Of a stretch of DNA of 64,000 nucleotides, positions 38,486-48,902 are shown piece by piece. The number at the start of each line of letters is the position of its first letter. Within the stretch, counting starts at the first letter, position 1. Under the pieces are notes generated by a model. The model worked only from the letters and a program-made list of their open reading frames with translations, did no database searches and was not told where the DNA came from. A program made the position numbers and the translations under genes. The stretch lies in NCBI GenBank assembly GCA_021014325.1, contig CM037472.1, forward strand, positions 24,289,063-24,353,062, in the 5' to 3' direction. The DNA comes from Plazaster borealis. Lineage: Eukaryota > Echinodermata > Asteroidea > Forcipulatida > Labidiasteridae.

Positions 38486-38945
38486 ATTATTATTATTATT
38501 ATTATTATATAATTCTGGTGATGAAACCAAGGATGCCTCATAAGTGAACTTTATCACTGTAGCTCGCAAGCCAGAGGAAACCTGTAAAAAAGGGTGCTTG
38601 CTATGTGAACCAGAAACACCGGGGTTAACTCCTACTCTTCCACGATAAGTGTTCGGGTTCTTTTACATGCACTACCAATCTATGTATTTCTTATCTGTAA
38701 TTGTCATTGCACCATTCTGTTGTTGAGTAGAAGTGGGGAGTGGAAGCTATAATGCTGAGTGGGTTTTAAAGAGTGTACAAAATGAAAGTAACATGCCCAC
38801 TTTTTTCAGAAGTGACTTGTTTGTATCACCGTTTCCTGTTGTTTTTAATTATTTATTTGAACCTGAAGAAAACTGTATGTGTTGTGCATAGAGGCTCCAG
38901 CATTATGCACTATATAAATGTCTCTTATTATTACTGTTATTATTA
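38486..38945. repeat. Dispersed repeat bounded by (ATT)n tracts
   Basis: Begins with a (TTA)n microsatellite at 38486-38509, about 60 nt past the U12 donor. It ends with GCACTATATAAATG (38908-38921) and a second ATT-rich tail (38924-38945). The right end resembles the retroelement tails at 46075-46117 and 51395-51450. The body (CACCGGGGTTAACTCCTACT, GTGTTCGGGTTCTTTTACAT) has no ORF. Probably a non-LTR 3' fragment or SINE. Confidence 0.5.
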
Positions 38946-39693
38946 TTAAAACACGCTCTAATTCCATCCAAACTTGCTTTAGCTTCGATACAAGTTTTCT
39001 TTGTGAGCACATCTTACCAGCCTGAGTACCAGTTAAATGTGTTTTACCCATAGTGAAAGAATCTTTCTCTCTGGGTAACCTATTACTTTTTGCTACGTGC
39101 TAAAACAAAAAGAAGAAGAGTTATCTGCCCATATTTGTCCGCTTAACAACTTCATGAAATTGATCCCAGGTGTACTTGTATTGTACTTGACACCTTTTCA
39201 GCTGTGTCTAACATGTCTTTGGTAGTTACACGTTTACTGTGTAATGACGGTAGCTTCATGGCAAACTGAATTGTGATCTCAACAGACATTATGTAATATT
39301 CTTGAACATGAAAACAATAAGCAGTGGTTGACCCAATCCTTGTGATTACTACTGTTTCCTGAGAAATTTGTGTGAAATAGCAAGTTGAAACTTTCTCAGC
39401 CTCGCTGCCGGACACTGGACCAATTCTTGATCACTCATCCTTCAGAACAGTGGCACTATCATTTAGTGGAAAACAACAGTCAACAGCTATTGTCTACTAA
39501 TGGGTGTTTACTTAGTCAGCTCCAGTTTCTTTTTCGACAGCTCACCACTGTATTTCAAAACCAGTGGTTATTTGTTGGGGAATGGATTCGCAGTTAAAGA
39601 TTTGGACTTTATGTTGCACTCAAGATTTTAGCTGAATTTATTTGATTTCAAGTGTCCAACCTTTGGTCAAGCTGTTTTTTATGGAATGTGATC

Positions 39694-39880
39694 TGGGCCA
39701 AATTTCTTAGAGCTGCTTAAGCATACATTAATGCTGAAAGTTTTCTGCTAAGCAAAAATAAGCAACAAACCAGTCACAAATGGTACATACATGTCATTTT
39801 GGCTGTTAACAGTCTTTGGTATGTTGTTTTGTGCTTAGTTACTGTTTGTGCTTAAGAAGCTCTATGAAATTGGGCCCTAG
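39694..39880. repeat. Palindromic MITE 'CTATGAAATTGGGCC' family, copy in the U12 intron
   Basis: Left end GGGCCAAATTTCTTAGAGCT, right end AAGCTCTATGAAATTGGGCC. The core keeps ATTTTGGCTGTTAAC and TGTTTTGTGCTTAGTTACTG. About 187 bp, no ORF. Confidence 0.8.
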
Positions 39881-42247
39881 ACTTAACTTAGTTGATGTGT
39901 TTACCTCAATTGGTTAACCAATTAGGATACTTGATTAATCAATGAAAATACTTAAAGAATAGAGAATGGTCAACCAGTGACATTTTTGTACCAATAAATA
40001 ATAATTAATTTTTTTTATCAAAATAATTAAAAGACTGTTTATGAGATATTTAATTTCACGCCATTGGAAAGTTCCACCATTAAGGTGCAAGGGTATCACA
40101 GCTGAAGATTTTTTTTGCTTTTGTAATTTTTCCTGTTACATTTTCGTTATGATTCCACAAGTTTTCACCCTAAAGTTACCCCCCAAAAAGTACATTCACT
40201 CTAAGCATGTCCCTGAAGCAGTCTTGAACTTTGGTATTAATTGAACTTTTAAACAACAAAAGCGGCAAGATTAGGACGAGTGTTTGGTGCCCGTACAACT
40301 CTCCCTGCCAATCAATCAAAGTTGGCAATAACAAGACGCTAGCCATAATTTGTGTAAAGCCCGCCTTTTTCTTGTATGCTGCAAACTCGCGGGCGAAAAA
40401 AAAATCCCGAGATAATTACACGGCGCGACCCACACCACATGGCTAGACTTCCGAGCTGTGGGGGGATATCTTATGGGGCTTGAGGGTTGGTGCCGTCTCG
40501 CTGAAGACAGGCCATGGAAGCTAATCCCCTTGGGCTGAGCGACTTCATTGAGATGATTCCATGCATGTCGGCAACTATTCTTCACACATCCTGTATTGTC
40601 TTCCTCACTCCACAAAGAGCTCCCTATTCAGGGCGGCTGCTGCATCGTTTCATGGCCTACCTCCCCCTCTCTCTCACTCACTCTTTCTTGTTCTCCCTCT
40701 CACAGCTAAATTGAGCTCCATCGGTGATGAATTGCTACTGTTGCATCCATCGCAGGTGTTGCCCAACAACTAGACCCTCGTCTTTTTAAAAATGTGACGC
40801 ACTTTTAATGAACATTATTTTCTTGATTGATGTGAGTGAGACTGAGATGGGCAGGGGGGTTGGGAGCAGAGTTTTCCTTTCACTTTCGTTTTTTGTTCTT
40901 CAAAAAAAAAAAAAAAATTATTTTCCTTGAAAAGTAAAGTTAGTATTTCATTGATTGCTGTGTTGCCAAGACTACATGTATGTTGAAAGTAGGATTTAAA
41001 TCCAGGAGCCGAGGTATAAATTTATAATTTCCTTTTGCTACTCAGCCAATACAATCAATTTCCTGTAACGTGGTGACAGATTGTACTTAAAAGGCATTGA
41101 ATAATAACCGACTTCAGAGAAACATGTCGTCGAGAAAGGCATTAAACTTTTTTTAGACATCGGTGTAACCTTCCTGTTTAAAAAGAAAAGAATCCTTTTT
41201 ATAAATATTTTAGAGACACGGTTTCCTTTTTGGAATGTTATTTTTCAGCTGCCCTGTCAAGCCCTTACCTTGTTTGATGTTTGTCAAACTATCAAAGATA
41301 ACCAAACTTGAATTAGTTGTGTTTCAGTTATTGTACATGTATTATAAAAATGTCTTCCGCAAAAAAAACACCCTTTCAAACAGAACATCTAAGTAACGTA
41401 ATTTGTTTTATCACTTTCTTTCATCGAAAACTATCCCCAAACCCCTTATATAAAGACGTTGAAGGAAAGCTAACGGTATGTGGAACACAGAACACAGAAA
41501 ACAGAAAACCAGGGTTGCTAAAATGTAGTAGCATTCAGAAACTTCAAACAACAACAAATCCAAGCCATTGTAAAAAAAAAAAAAAAAAGTCTTCACAACT
41601 ATTTTTGCTTGTTTGATGGCCCGAGAAGTCCTGGTAGCTGCAGTTGTCTACCAGCAGTTTACAATGCCTGTGAACAGTGTCGAGACAACCATATGTTCTT
41701 CAAGTGTACAGCAGCTGTATCAGAGTAATCATGGACCGTCTATTCATATGCAGATCACCTTCCTTGTGTCGTTTTACATGTTGTTAATTCAGTCATCCTT
41801 GACGTAGAATTCACCAAGGCTGTATATTCTCTAAATTATTATGGTTTTTTGGATGTATAGATTATCATTTTTTGATTGACTGGTTTTATCTTGCCTCTTG
41901 TAAAGATATTATATTTGTCTGCGTCTGGGTTATGGATCTATATATATATAAAAAATTGGGGGTGGATATTTATTTGTTTATTTATTTCATACATGATTCA
42001 CCACATGATTGTTGATTTTAAACTTCTTCAAAGGGAACGAAAAATGCTTTCCGCAAAATAAATTTTGTGACCCTCCTTATTTATAGTCTGAACCCTTTTT
42101 TTCTTGATTTTGAAATCACCTCACAGCCACTGTATTTTACTCATGTATATAAAGAAAACACATTATATAAAGGCATTATTTTCGTCCTCCAAAAATAAAA
42201 GCATAAGAATAAGTAATGAAATAAAAAGGCTTGTGTATGACTTGAGA

Positions 42248-42370
42248 TCATGGACCAATTTCTATAGAGTCTTGAAGTATTGGCTGACAAATATTTCTGT
42301 TAGCATAATCTAGGAGGGAACCAGTTATAAATAATATACGTCACATAGTATTTTGGCTGGTAACCTTAAT
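42248..42370. repeat. Degraded palindromic MITE copy
   Basis: CAATTTCTATAGAGTCTTGA is followed by GGGAACCAGTTATAAATAA and TATTTTGGCTGGTAACCTTA. These are the left end and core of the CTATGAAATTG family; the right end is missing. It lies about 200 bp upstream of the U12 branch point. Confidence 0.45.
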
Positions 42371-42556
42371 GCATTCTATTAAATCAGACACAGGTTATGT
42401 TGTCAAAAGTATGTAGAATTCCTGTCAAGATAATGATGTGTTGTGGTGGATAGTAATGGTTAGAGAGCTTGATTTGGGACTCTGTATCCTCATTGCCTTG
42501 CCGGGATTTGTTTCACAAAGTTACAAACCAACTTTGAGTTAAATAAGAAAGCGTTA

Positions 42557-42575
42557 TTCCTTAACTGCTGTGTAC
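42557..42575 (+). other. prox1: U12 branch point and AC 3' splice site
   Basis: TTCCTTAAC (42557-42565), then CTGCTGTGTAC counting the final C of the branch motif, ending in AC at 42574-42575. No AG-ended acceptor with a pyrimidine tract is available nearby: AG at 42547 and 42551 follow purine-rich sequence, and an in-frame TAA lies at 42540-42542. Pairing of this exact branch motif with an exact AT-AC donor is strong evidence for the class. Confidence 0.9.
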
Positions 42576-42719
42576 TCCCTGACATCTACGCTGACTCCAA
42601 CTCACCTCCGCAAGGCCAAGTTGATGTTCTTCTACACAAGGTACCCCAGCTCTGCCCTTCTCAGGCAGCACTTTCTAGACGTAAAATTCAACAGGCACAA
42701 CACTTCACAGATCATTAAG
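42576..42719 (+). CDS. prox1: Prox1/Prospero, coding exon 3 (first part of homeodomain)
   Basis: 48 codons, residues 576-623. It starts S-L-T-S-T-L-T-P and runs through [20 protein letters not shown] to [12 protein letters not shown]. This is helices 1 and 2 of the atypical Prospero homeodomain; the [14 protein letters not shown] signature is diagnostic for the family. The Ser-Thr-Leu-Thr-Pro lead-in resembles Drosophila Prospero more than vertebrate PROX1. Ends ATTAAG|GTAAAT, phase 0. The reading frame is open upstream of 42576 to 42543 only because the U12 branch region happens to lack stops. A long minus-strand ORF here is a shadow. Confidence 0.93.
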
Positions 42720-43170
42720 GTAAATAGAATTGTCCTGTCTCTAAATACAACATTGCTCATGTCTGTATTTACTCGGATTTGTGAATTTGGGTTCTGGTGT
42801 TGGGGGAGGGTGGCATTCTGCTTGTAGACGTGTGAGTTTAAACCGCATGTTAAGCCGTTTATAGCAGGTGAACATCTTGAGAATTTGTTGTAATGTTCCT
42901 TGGAAATTGACATTTCAATTTGATATTTGGCCTCTTGGGTTTCCAGAAGCACATTATAAAACCAGCTGGTGGAGAACTTGTTTATTACAAATCTACAAAT
43001 TACATATGTATCTTGTATGTTTTTTGTATAATTTACAAACAACTTGTAAAAGTTAAAGAAGTTTTAGATCATGGCTAGTTGAAATTCTTCAAAACAAAAT
43101 CTTACACTTGTTGATGATCAATTGCTTTAATTTTTGCTAAAAAGTATGCTAATAGAAATGATTTAATTTT

Positions 43171-43248
43171 GTAAACTGGTGTCAACACAAATGTGAAGTC
43201 GGTAAGTAATTTCAGTCACTATCCTTTCTATTTTCTTGTTGGAAATGT
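43171..43248 (+). repeat. Direct repeat pair within the intron (unit 1; unit 2 at 43479-43550)
   Basis: GTAAACTGGTGTCAACACAA, then ATGTGAAGTC and TTTCAGTCACT, ending TTGGAAATG; repeated as GTAAACTGGTGTCAACACTA, ATGTGTAGTC, TTTCTGTCACT, ending TTGGAAATG. Spacing is about 308 bp. The SINE begins right after the second TTGGAAATG. An intronic tandem duplication now partly diverged. Confidence 0.7.
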
Positions 43249-43549
43249 TGCATTTCCGAGAAATAATTAAAATGGTTTCCCATAAAACCTAACCAATTTG
43301 AATTATTTAGTGATTTTTTTTTTTTAAAGTATTGTACAAGACCAACAGCAGGCTCAGTTTTTGCAGTTCCTTGGGTTATGGTTTTGCGTGGTCTTAATTG
43401 TTTGAAAAGTTATTTGCTTTTGGTCATTCCTTCATTTAAACCAGACTTTTGGTTTCATTTTTTTGATGTGTAATATGTGTAAACTGGTGTCAACACTAAT
43501 GTGTAGTCAATTAGTGATTTCTGTCACTTTCTGTTTTCTTTTTGGAAAT

Positions 43550-43886
43550 GAGGGCATGGGTGGCTAGTGCGTGAAGCGCTTGCCTCTCACCACTGTGGCC
43601 CTGGTTCGATTCCCAGCTAAGGCCATGTGTGAGTAGAGTTGTGCGTTGGTTCTCTCCTGTGCCACAAGGGTTTTTCTCCAGGCCAAAATTTGTCCTCCCT
43701 CCAGATAAATCAAACACTTTCAATCTCTGGCTTTACTCCGTGTTCATATATGGGTTGATGTGGCTGGCTGCCGAAGGCGCCCTCGCATGCCTGCTTCTCG
43801 AACAGGTTGTATCCGTGTCCTTCGCTATTCAGCTTCTCAGCTGGGAGTAAGGATGATTAGCCTCCCAAATTATTATTTATTATCGA
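43550..43886 (+). mobile_element. tRNA-derived SINE in prox intron
   Basis: tRNA-like head: A-box-like TGGCTAGTGCGTGAAGCG at 43561-43578, and a B box GGTTCGATTCC at 43603-43613 that matches the RNA polymerase III consensus. The body contains GGGTTTTTCTCCAGGCC, and the 3' tail is AAATTATTATTTATTATCG at 43868-43886. The 5' half is well preserved. Orientation is sense to prox. Confidence 0.75.
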
Positions 43887-44051
43887 TGTTAGTTGTCAGT
43901 CAATTTGCTTGTTTTTCCAAAAGCAACCTTTTTCAAAAGGTGCCACACATTTGGTTGATATTGTTCACTTTCTGATCATTACTTGGTAAATAGTAGTCCT
44001 CACTGTTCTTTTCCTGCTAACATCTTTGTTATTTTCCGCACTCACCCGCAG

Positions 44052-44213
44052 TGGTTCAGCAACTTCCGTGAGTTCTACTATATTCAGATGGAGAAGTTTG
44101 CACGACAGGCCATGAGCGACGGAGTGGATAAAAGTGACGATCTTCTGGTCATCCGGGACATGGAGTTGTTCCGTACTCTCAACATGCATTACAACAAGAG
44201 CAACGAGTTCCAG
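44052..44213 (+). CDS. prox1: Prox1/Prospero, coding exon 4 (homeodomain helix 3 and Prospero domain)
   Basis: 54 codons, residues 624-677, from WFSNFREFYYIQMEKFARQA to LNMHYNKSNEFQ. WFSNFREFYY is the DNA-recognition helix of the Prospero homeodomain; the Trp, Phe and Asn positions are all present. LFRTLNMHYNK belongs to the Prospero domain, which packs on the homeodomain as one structural unit. The acceptor is CCCGCAG and the donor CAG|GTAAGA; both phases are 0. The donor is followed at once by a 12-C run and GGGGG (44219-44237), which could fold over the splice site. Confidence 0.95.
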
Positions 44214-45814
44214 GTAAGACCCCCCCCCCCCTTGGGGGAATCTTTTATGATTGAACTGATAAAGCTTAGAATTGAACTCAAATTGCCTCGCTGCAAGAGT
44301 ACAATCATTGTGGATCTGAACTTGGCGTGCCAAGACATTTTGGCCTTGTCACTTCCCTATTGAAGACCAATTAGTTTGCCAAAACCACGGCCAAACTGTG
44401 CATGATGCTGGTTTGATGTAAGCTAGTCATGTTTCGATTGTTTCCTTGTGGGACAGTACCCAAGGAAACTCCTTGGGATGTTTCTACATCTGATTTGATC
44501 ATTTCTTGTTCTGCACAGTCTTACATAGACGCTGCAGGTTGTAGTCAATACCACTCAGTTTGTCATCTGGTTATCAGTTAGGGTTGTTATTTAAAAAGCT
44601 TGTTTTTCGGAAAGGTAATAATAGAAAACAGAATTATCATGTAAACTTGTTTCTCATTGTCTGCAACTCAAGCTCTAAAGCATGTTTGTCGTGTATTTGT
44701 AAGTCTTGTTTTCACATTTGCTGTTGTTTTGATAAGGGTATGGCACCCAATCATGAAGCAACTTTCTACTTGGTTTCCCTCTGAACCATTAGTTTAGTGC
44801 GGCCATCTTGTTTAGGAAGTGCTTAAATATAAAGATCTTTAATTCAATGTAATTATAATTTTGCACAGATGTATGGAAAGATGGTGTGTAGTTCGTAATG
44901 ATGTTTCTCTTATTTAATGTATTAATAAAATAGTCGCAGACAGTGTTCATGTTTTGGGTGATCAACCACATACATGAAGTAACAAACCTGTGAAAATTTA
45001 GGCTTAATCCGTTGTGTGAGTCAGGAGAAAACAGTGAAAAACCTTGCACAATTTTCAGCATGTAACCACATTGTCCTTAAGTTTCGTTGTAACAACCGAG
45101 ATCAGCTGTTGGGGTTTTTGTTTTCAGAAACAGTTTTCTCAAATCTGACTTCGTTTCGGAGGGAAATATCTTAAACAGAACAAAAAAAGTGGTTCTAGCA
45201 TGAACTTCATAATCAGTAAGCTTTCAGACTAAAATTAAACAATGATGTTTTTATCCTTACCAGTCCTGTATAATACCTTTAAAAGCAGACCCCCACATCT
45301 GGAGTCATGCGCTCATGTATTTCTAATACTTAGGATTTGAAGGAACTAAGCTTGGGATTTGTAGACATTAAGTGCTCTTTGTGACTAGATTCTCTGATGT
45401 CTCTGTTGGCAACTTAATGTGTAGAATTTAAGGGTTTGTATTGTATGGTTCAGATAAATTGATGTTGAATTCTGAACTGGTGCTCTATGTAACAATTCCA
45501 TGGACTCCTAGAAGTGTACCATGCCTGATATGTGCCCCCCCCCCCCAAATGATCCCATACTTGAACACAGTCTTTTCCTCTTGTACAGAAGTACCCCCCC
45601 TAAAATCCTCTGAGGAATTCCTGAGATTCCAAGAACACAATGACAGAAAATAGGAGGGTGGTACACCATGCCACATATCGAGCACCAAATGCCTAGCATG
45701 GTTTGTTTGGTTTTCTTTAGTCTGCCCGTATTGTATCATGTGTTAGAGCTGGAAAAGGAACTAATACACCAATTACTTTTACTTTTTTATCTGACGATAA
45801 TTGCATCCAAAACC

Positions 45815-46117
45815 ATGTGGCCGAGAAGTTAAGCGCATCGGACTCAAGTTCTGGTTGCTGCGTCATCTGGGTGTGGGTTCGAATCCTGGTCATGACACTT
45901 GTGTCCTTGAGCAAGACACCTAACTATAATTGCTTCTCATCACCCAGGGGTAAATGGGTACCTGTGAGGGCAGAGATGGTTCTTGCGATTGATTAAGGAT
46001 GGTTTAAGGAATGAAATATATGGCCCAGGGACCAGGGGTTATAATGTTTGAAGCGCAATGATCATTCTTTGGCATTGCGCTATATAAGAGTTGATATTAT
46101 CACGATATTATTATAAC
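45815..46117 (+). mobile_element. tRNA-derived SINE
   Basis: A class II tRNA-like head (Leu/Ser type): TGGCCGAGAAGTTAAG at 45818-45833 is a good A box and GGTTCGAATCC at 45876-45886 is an exact B box. The body follows (GACACTTGTGTCCTTGAGCA), then GCGCTATATAAGAGTTGATA and an ATTATTATAA tail. The tail resembles LINE tails in this window, consistent with mobilisation by a partner LINE. Both boxes are intact, so this copy is relatively young. Confidence 0.8.
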
Positions 46118-47566
46118 CATTAGACTCCATTACGCTTCACTAGTCGTTTACTTATTTAAGTTGATATTCAAGGTAGAAAAAGTTGGCCCTCACCACCTGT
46201 CCTGTAATTTTATAATTATCCATCATTCTTCTGTGTAACTCTGACGGGTCTTCTTTAATTGGTATCACCCCCACCATCTTTTTTGTTCCCCCAGACTCTT
46301 TAAAGGATTTCCATCCCATAAAGCTTGTTTACGAATCACAAAAGACTGTCTCAAACTTTGGGTTTTTCTTTTCGCTCGTCTTTTGTCGGTGTTGCCTCCA
46401 GCAACTTCACCGAAGCAGAACAACCTCTTGGAGCCTTCTGAAATCTGTTATTGCTGTTATGCTTCATAGCTGGTTTGGCATGCACACACAACAAAGAGGG
46501 AAGTGAAAAATAACTTCAAGAAGAATTCGTTTAATTTATAGAATTTCTGCCGGGCTACTTACCAAAACTAAGCCTTTTGGTTCTAAGCCAAGGATCCGTT
46601 TTAGAAAGATTTCCCCCCTACCCCCCTCAAAGAAAAGAAAACCTAACTAAATGCACCAAAAATGTAGTTGTTTGTGCATTGAACTTCACAAAGACACTCA
46701 CTGCATGAGTTTGGCCAACGGCATGTCTAACGATGCAGAAACTCCTTTGAAAGTTGTTGCCAAAGCGGTCTGAAAGGAAAGCACACATTCAGAGGAGTTA
46801 AGTGCTTCTTAACACTTGAGTGGTTGCACGCAATGGTCATACAAGGGAACCATCATGCTTTCGTTACCCCATGTCTAGGGAACACACACACAGCAGGTCT
46901 TATAATTATATCAGAAACTCATAATTTTTTTATACAACACATGGACCTATGCTGACCCCCCAAGAGCTTTGGCTTTAGTGGGCGCAAACGACCATACGAC
47001 AACCATCTCACTATTCCATCCCTCTCAAAGTTTGTACACAACTAGGATTCTGGTACTGGTTTCATTGGATGTGGTGAATATTTACAAGAAAGGGAGTCAC
47101 CAATTATCTGTGGTAGACATTGTAAAACAGCAACAAGAAAAAGTACCACTCAACTTGTGAAAAATTCGCCCCCAGCATTTTTTTCAATTCGTTCTCCAAC
47201 ACACATCAGACTTTTATATTTCTATGAACTCTGACAAAAACATCTCGAAAAGAAAACCACAACCATTCAAAACTCGGACCACAACAACTTCCAGACGAAA
47301 AACAAATTTTTCATTGCACCATAACACAAACTTGTTGTGAAATGTGTAACCCATTCCATTTGGTCACTACTTCAGTCAAGCACATGGTTAAAAAAAATAC
47401 ATATAAACTTGTTGTGCGCGGCTGACCTGATCACAAACATACCCATTATGGAGGGAAGACAAAAGCAGTCAATAAAATGAAGTACCCAGCAAGTTTTTTT
47501 CCCTAGCAATCACGTTTTGAACAGGATCCAAGGACTGTCACTGAAGCAGAACCTTATTAACTTTGC

Positions 47567-47594
47567 CCCCCCCTTCCACCCCCCCCCCCCCCCG
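47567..47594. repeat. C-rich homopolymer tract
   Basis: Seven C, TTCCA, then a run of about 16 C. Similar C or G runs occur at 44220-44231, 45535-45546, 48890-48901, 54069-54082, 56684-56696 and 57738-57751. Confidence 0.9.
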
Positions 47595-48590
47595 AGAAAA
47601 AAAAACCTAAGGAGAAAGAAGGTGATAGGAATCCCAATGTTAATATGAAAAATGGTTTTGCAGTGTGCTTGCAATGAGTTGAGTCTAACCCCTTTGTGCA
47701 CAAGGTCAAGCAGTGTTGGTCTTTTTTTTCTCCACGTCTCCGCTCAGTCTAGGTTTTGTTGCAGAGAACAAAACGGAGACCTCGTCTCACTCCAATGATC
47801 ACATGGGAGTAAATTGCCATCATTAACTATCAAACTGAAGGTGTTATTCACTGTGTTACTTGGTGTCCATCTAAACACCGACAATATGGAACTTTGTTTT
47901 ATTTCATCATCTTTTTAGGACTATTGTTGAGCTTGTGTTAATTTCTGGTGTCATTAATCCTTTGGATGGTTTTTGTTTGGGGTTTTTTCCTCATGGTTTT
48001 TTCGTCCATTTTAAAGCTGAATATTTTCTTAAAAAATTCAAGACTTTTCGAGTCTCAAATCAAGCGAAATATTGACAGTTTTGGGGGTTTTTTTTGAAAA
48101 CTTTGCAGGAAACAGGTTCTTGTGTTGCCATCTTAGAACAATCCTGTTACTCTCTGTTTTCCCAGTAACATGTAACTTGTTTTTCTGTCAAGATAATACG
48201 AAAACCAAATTGTTGTTGTTTTTTCATGGTGTTTTGGGATTTTTTGGGGGGTTTTCAAAATTAGTCAGTGGCAATAAAGGAGGCAATAATTGGTGTTACA
48301 CCAAATGCTGCATATCCCCATCCATGTGATATGAGCAATTTTAAAATAAACTGCCTTCAACAGAATACACACAACGGATGAGAAGAAAAGGGCAGTTTTT
48401 TGTCAGCATGAATAAACTTACTAGGGATAAAGTTGTTGTTTCAATTGTCTCGGGAAGGCATTAAATTTCGAGAAAAAAGGGTGTTTCAATGTGATCTGAA
48501 TTCTCGTGCCTTGCGAGACGTATTATTCCATTTAAATTCATATAAAAACATGAGGCTGTGTGTGTGTGTGTTTCCTCATAAAATGTCAAA

Positions 48591-48902
48591 TTGTTAAAGA
48601 TGAGTATATTTTTCAGATATGTTTCTTGAAACTAGACAGTTTAAATGGATGTACTCTTGAAAAAAAAAAGTTTAAAAAAAATGATATCACACCATCTCTT
48701 TGAATCTGCTAATTGAGGTGGGTGGGTGTCCCTCCCCCCATTTAATTTGTTTAAAGATGAGTATATTTTTTTTAGATATGTTGATTGAAAACTAGACAGT
48801 TTAAGTGGACTAGTGAAAAAAAGAATAAAGAAAAGAAATGATATTGCACCGTCTCTTTGAATCTGCTGATTGAGGGGGGGTTGGTGTCCCTCCCCCCCCC
48901 CA
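48591..48902 (+). repeat. Tandem duplication, two units of about 157 bp
   Basis: Unit 1 (about 48591-48747) and unit 2 (about 48748-48902) share AAAGATGAGTATATTTTT, AACTAGACAGTTTAA, ATGATAT..CACC.TCTCTTTG, AATCTGCT.ATTGAGG and GTGTCCCTCCCCCC. GATGAG starts at 48599 and 48756, giving the period. They differ mostly in poly-A and poly-G/C lengths. Confidence 0.85.

Larger units (their letters stand above)
38424..42575 (+). other. prox1: U12-type AT-AC intron in prox (4152 nt)
   Basis: The 5' splice site ATATCCTTTT (38424-38433) matches the U12 AT-AC donor consensus ATATCCTT exactly. The branch-point sequence TTCCTTAAC (42557-42565) matches the U12 branch consensus exactly. The 3' end is TGTGTAC|TCCCTG at 42575, 11 nt after the branch adenosine, the short spacing this class requires. 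Both borders are phase 0, so [11 protein letters not shown] joins without loss of frame. No GT donor and AG acceptor at the same place give an equally good product. Drosophila prospero is known to carry a U12 AT-AC intron at the entrance of its homeodomain, the outer intron of a twintron; the shared position is an inference from my memory of that protein. The intron holds several repeats (38486-38945, 39694-39880, 42248-42370). Confidence 0.9.
42720..44051 (+). other. prox1: prox intron between coding exons 3 and 4 (GT-AG, 1332 nt)
   Basis: Donor AAG|GTAAAT, acceptor TTCCGCACTCACCCGCAG|TGG, phase 0. It contains a direct repeat pair (43171-43248 and 43479-43550) and a SINE (43550-43886). Confidence 0.88.

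Noticed and set aside
38434..38543. Continuation of exon 2 reading frame through an ATT microsatellite with GT donors at 38434 and 38446
   Set aside because: The GT sites are weak and phase-incompatible with the next exon; the peptide becomes poly-Leu from simple repeat. The U12 donor explains the border.
42543..42575. Use of AG at 42547 or 42551 as an ordinary acceptor for coding exon 3
   Set aside because: No pyrimidine tract, and no good phase-matched donor upstream; the region is instead an exact U12 branch point plus AC end.
42632..43042. 136-codon minus-strand ORF over coding exon 3
   Set aside because: Antisense shadow of the homeodomain exon with no domain of its own.
43561..43620. 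Apparent tRNA gene
   Set aside because: Box spacing fits but no acceptor stem pairs; it is the head of a SINE.
45818..45890. Apparent tRNA-Leu/Ser gene
   Set aside because: A and B boxes are good, but no cloverleaf closes and a SINE body and tail follow.
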